Assembly: GCA_963664065.1 (NCBI GenBank) | Contig: OY760942.1 | Coordinates: 1,364,001 to 1,428,000, forward strand | Reading direction: 5' to 3' | Source: JABDJL01 sp963664065 | Lineage (GTDB): Bacteria > Pseudomonadota > Gammaproteobacteria > Xanthomonadales > SZUA-36 | DNA length: 64,000 bases | Shown here: piece after piece, positions 63,097-64,000 of the stretch | Numbering within the stretch: position 1 is the stretch's first letter | How the letters are laid out: each line of letters begins with the position of its first letter | Notes under the pieces: generated by a model | The model's input: only the letters and a program-made list of their open reading frames with translations | The model's database searches: none | Told to the model about the DNA's origin: nothing | Translations under genes and position numbers: made by a program

Positions 63097-63141
63097 TAGG
63101 CGCGAGCACCTGCCCGCGAATGAACGTACGGCGAGAAATAG
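63097..63141. repeat. REP-like palindromic unit, third copy
   Basis: Begins taggcgcgagcacctgcccg and continues GCGAATGAACGTACGGCGAG, closely matching unit A at 5081-5127 over about 45 bases, including the second half GAATGAA.GTACGGCGAGAA. Lies between rsmI and rnpB. Confidence 0.65.
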
Positions 63142-63198
63142 GCTGTAGCACCGATTGGGGCTGTTAAATATTGGCCCGGTAGAGGAAAATAACACCCG

Positions 63199-63556
63199 GA
63201 GCCGGCCAGGCGATCGCGCTACAGTCCTTCGGGATATGTGGTGAGGAAAGTCCGGGCTTCACAGGGCAGGGTGCCAGGTAACACCTGGGGGGCGCGAGCC
63301 TACGGAAAGTGCAGCAGAAAATATACCGCCCGCCCACTGTAAAAGGTGTGGCAGGTAAGGATGAAATGGTGCGGTAAGAGCGCACCGCGCAGGTGGTAAC
63401 ACTCTGTGGCAAGGTAAACCCCACTCGAAGCAAGACCAAATAGGAAGGCAGAATCGCGGCCCGCGATGCCTTCGGGTAGGTCGCATGAGGCCGGTGGTGA
63501 CACTGGTCCCAGATGAATGATTGTCCCAGACAGAACCCGGCTTATCGGCCGGCTCC
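63199..63556 (+). ncRNA. rnpB: RNase P RNA (A-type)
   Basis: Catalytic RNA of RNase P, trimming tRNA 5' ends. The ends GGAGCCGGCC (63199-63208) and GGCCGGCTCC (63547-63556) pair to form P1. Conserved blocks of the A-type RNA are clear: GAGGAAAGTCCGGGCTTC (63242-63259), the GGTAAGAGCGCACCGC region, AACCCCACTCGAAGCAAGA and CAAATAGGAAGGC, then the CCCAGATGAATGATTGTCCC stretch and AGAACCCGGCTTATC near the 3' end. About 358 nt, usual for A-type. Confidence 0.95.
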
Positions 63557-63608
63557 ACCTTCTTTGCAGGGCAGGGGAAGGATGTTCTACCCTTAAAAAC
63601 CGGACCAA

Positions 63609-64000
63609 CTATCTACTTTGCAACGAATTCGGTACATTTTCACCCACATTTGTTTCTGAAGAGTCAAAAATATTGATATCAACGCGATACAGTGGGAGTG
63701 TGCCTGTCAAAAACACATACTTATCCAATTTGGCGTGGTCATCAGTTAAAATCTGTAGTCCGGACGGGGCCGCTTTTTGACCCGTTGCGTAGTCCTGAAC
63801 TGCAATAGAAAATGCTTCCAACAAGACGTCTAACGACAATACTCGGTCGTCAACCTGAAATTTTCCAAATGGGAATTTGACCGCAAACAGGGTTGAAAAA
63901 TTAGATCGGTAGTCCGTGGGTGTTAATTTTTTAAGGTTCCGATGAGTTGCGAGATATTTTCCGATCAAAGACCCATGGTCACCATGAACAACGATGATAG
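63609..64000 (-). CDS. C-terminal part of a sulfatase/alkaline phosphatase-superfamily protein (partial)
   Basis: The frame enters the window from the right and ends at 63609 (130 codons seen). The first residues read IIVVHGDHGSLIGKYLA, the metal-binding DHG motif of the sulfatase/phosphoethanolamine-transferase superfamily, and then TPTDYRSNFSTLFAVKFPFG, common after that motif. The remainder (KLDKYVFLTGTLPLYRVDIN) is less conserved. Substrate unknown; the catalytic nucleophile lies beyond the edge. An in-frame TTG at 63968 is not a credible start. Assignment by motif, moderate. Confidence 0.65.
   Translation of the reverse strand, partial: IIVVHGDHGSLIGKYLATHRNLKKLTPTDYRSNFSTLFAVKFPFGKFQVDDRVLSLDVLLEAFSIAVQDYATGQKAAPSGLQILTDDHAKLDKYVFLTGTLPLYRVDINIFDSSETNVGENVPNSLQSR

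Noticed and set aside
63198..63608. Minus-strand open frames across rnpB.
   Set aside because: They lie over the RNase P RNA, whose conserved blocks and end pairing are clear.
1..64000. CRISPR arrays, tRNA genes, phage or toxin-antitoxin genes.
   Set aside because: None seen: no regular spaced repeats, no tRNA-like TTCGA arm contexts that held up, and no recognisable genes of these types.

Overview
The window reads as a contiguous piece of a gammaproteobacterial chromosome, of roughly even base composition by eye. The evidence is gene order as much as content: pepA-holC-valS divergent from lptF-lptG; a holD-like gene next to rimI; xerD followed by dsbC; glyA-nrdR-ribD-ribE-ribB/ribA-like-ribH-nusB-thiL-pgpA; lpoA-yraN-BON lipoprotein divergent from rsmI; and rsmI followed by the A-type RNase P RNA. 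The type II secretion cluster has the E-F-G-H-I-J-K-L-M-N-D order known from Xanthomonas xps genes. The species is not identifiable; a free-living, Xanthomonadales- or Chromatiales-like gammaproteobacterium is an inference.

Layout. 0-9.5 kb: outer-membrane-like protein, trpS, FAH-family hydrolase, trhO, an MscS channel, a cluster of palindromic repeats, proS, a DUF4124 protein, pssA, a holD candidate and rimI. 9.5-19.3 kb: a TPR/O-GlcNAc-transferase-like gene broken by two stop codons, then valS, holC, a MITE and pepA on the minus strand, divergent lptF-lptG, and an RDD gene broken by one stop codon. 19.6-24.7 kb: a six-gene energy-transduction operon (DUF3450, TtpC/ExbB-like, ExbB, ExbD, TonB, TPR lipid-free periplasmic protein). 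24.9-31.7 kb: xerD, dsbC, an inverted-repeat element, purL and a small membrane protein resembling exosortase H-associated proteins. 31.8-43.0 kb: complete type II secretion operon plus a small lipoprotein. 43.4-46.4 kb: a frameshifted secreted protein gene and a parvulin-type prolyl isomerase. 46.4-51.9 kb: an O-antigen-type ABC exporter (wzm, wzt) with two glycosyltransferases, a methyltransferase and an SDR-family protein. 52.2-59.3 kb: glyA, nrdR, riboflavin genes, nusB, thiL, pgpA. 59.3-64 kb: BON lipoprotein, a frameshifted yraN, lpoA, rsmI, rnpB, and the C-terminal part of a sulfatase-superfamily gene running off the right edge.

Most genes are core housekeeping. Envelope work dominates the rest: LPS export (lptFG), phospholipid synthesis (pssA, pgpA), O-antigen-like glycan export, type II secretion, a TonB system and periplasmic folding (dsbC, parvulin).

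The unusual signal is twofold. First, four genes are interrupted although the sequence on both sides still reads as the expected protein: two nonsense codons in the OGT-like gene, one in the RDD gene, one frameshift in yraN and one in the 43.4 kb secreted protein. All three nonsense codons could arise by C-to-T changes. This is either real decay or consensus error. Second, several intergenic spaces carry compact palindromic elements: an IS5-like MITE with a CTAG duplication between pepA and holC, two related inverted-repeat elements at 26.8 and 51.9 kb, three REP-like units (5.1 kb twice, 63.1 kb) with compensating stem changes, and a cluster of small hairpins at 24.7 kb. I did not find a CRISPR array, phage, toxin-antitoxin pair, restriction system or tRNA gene.
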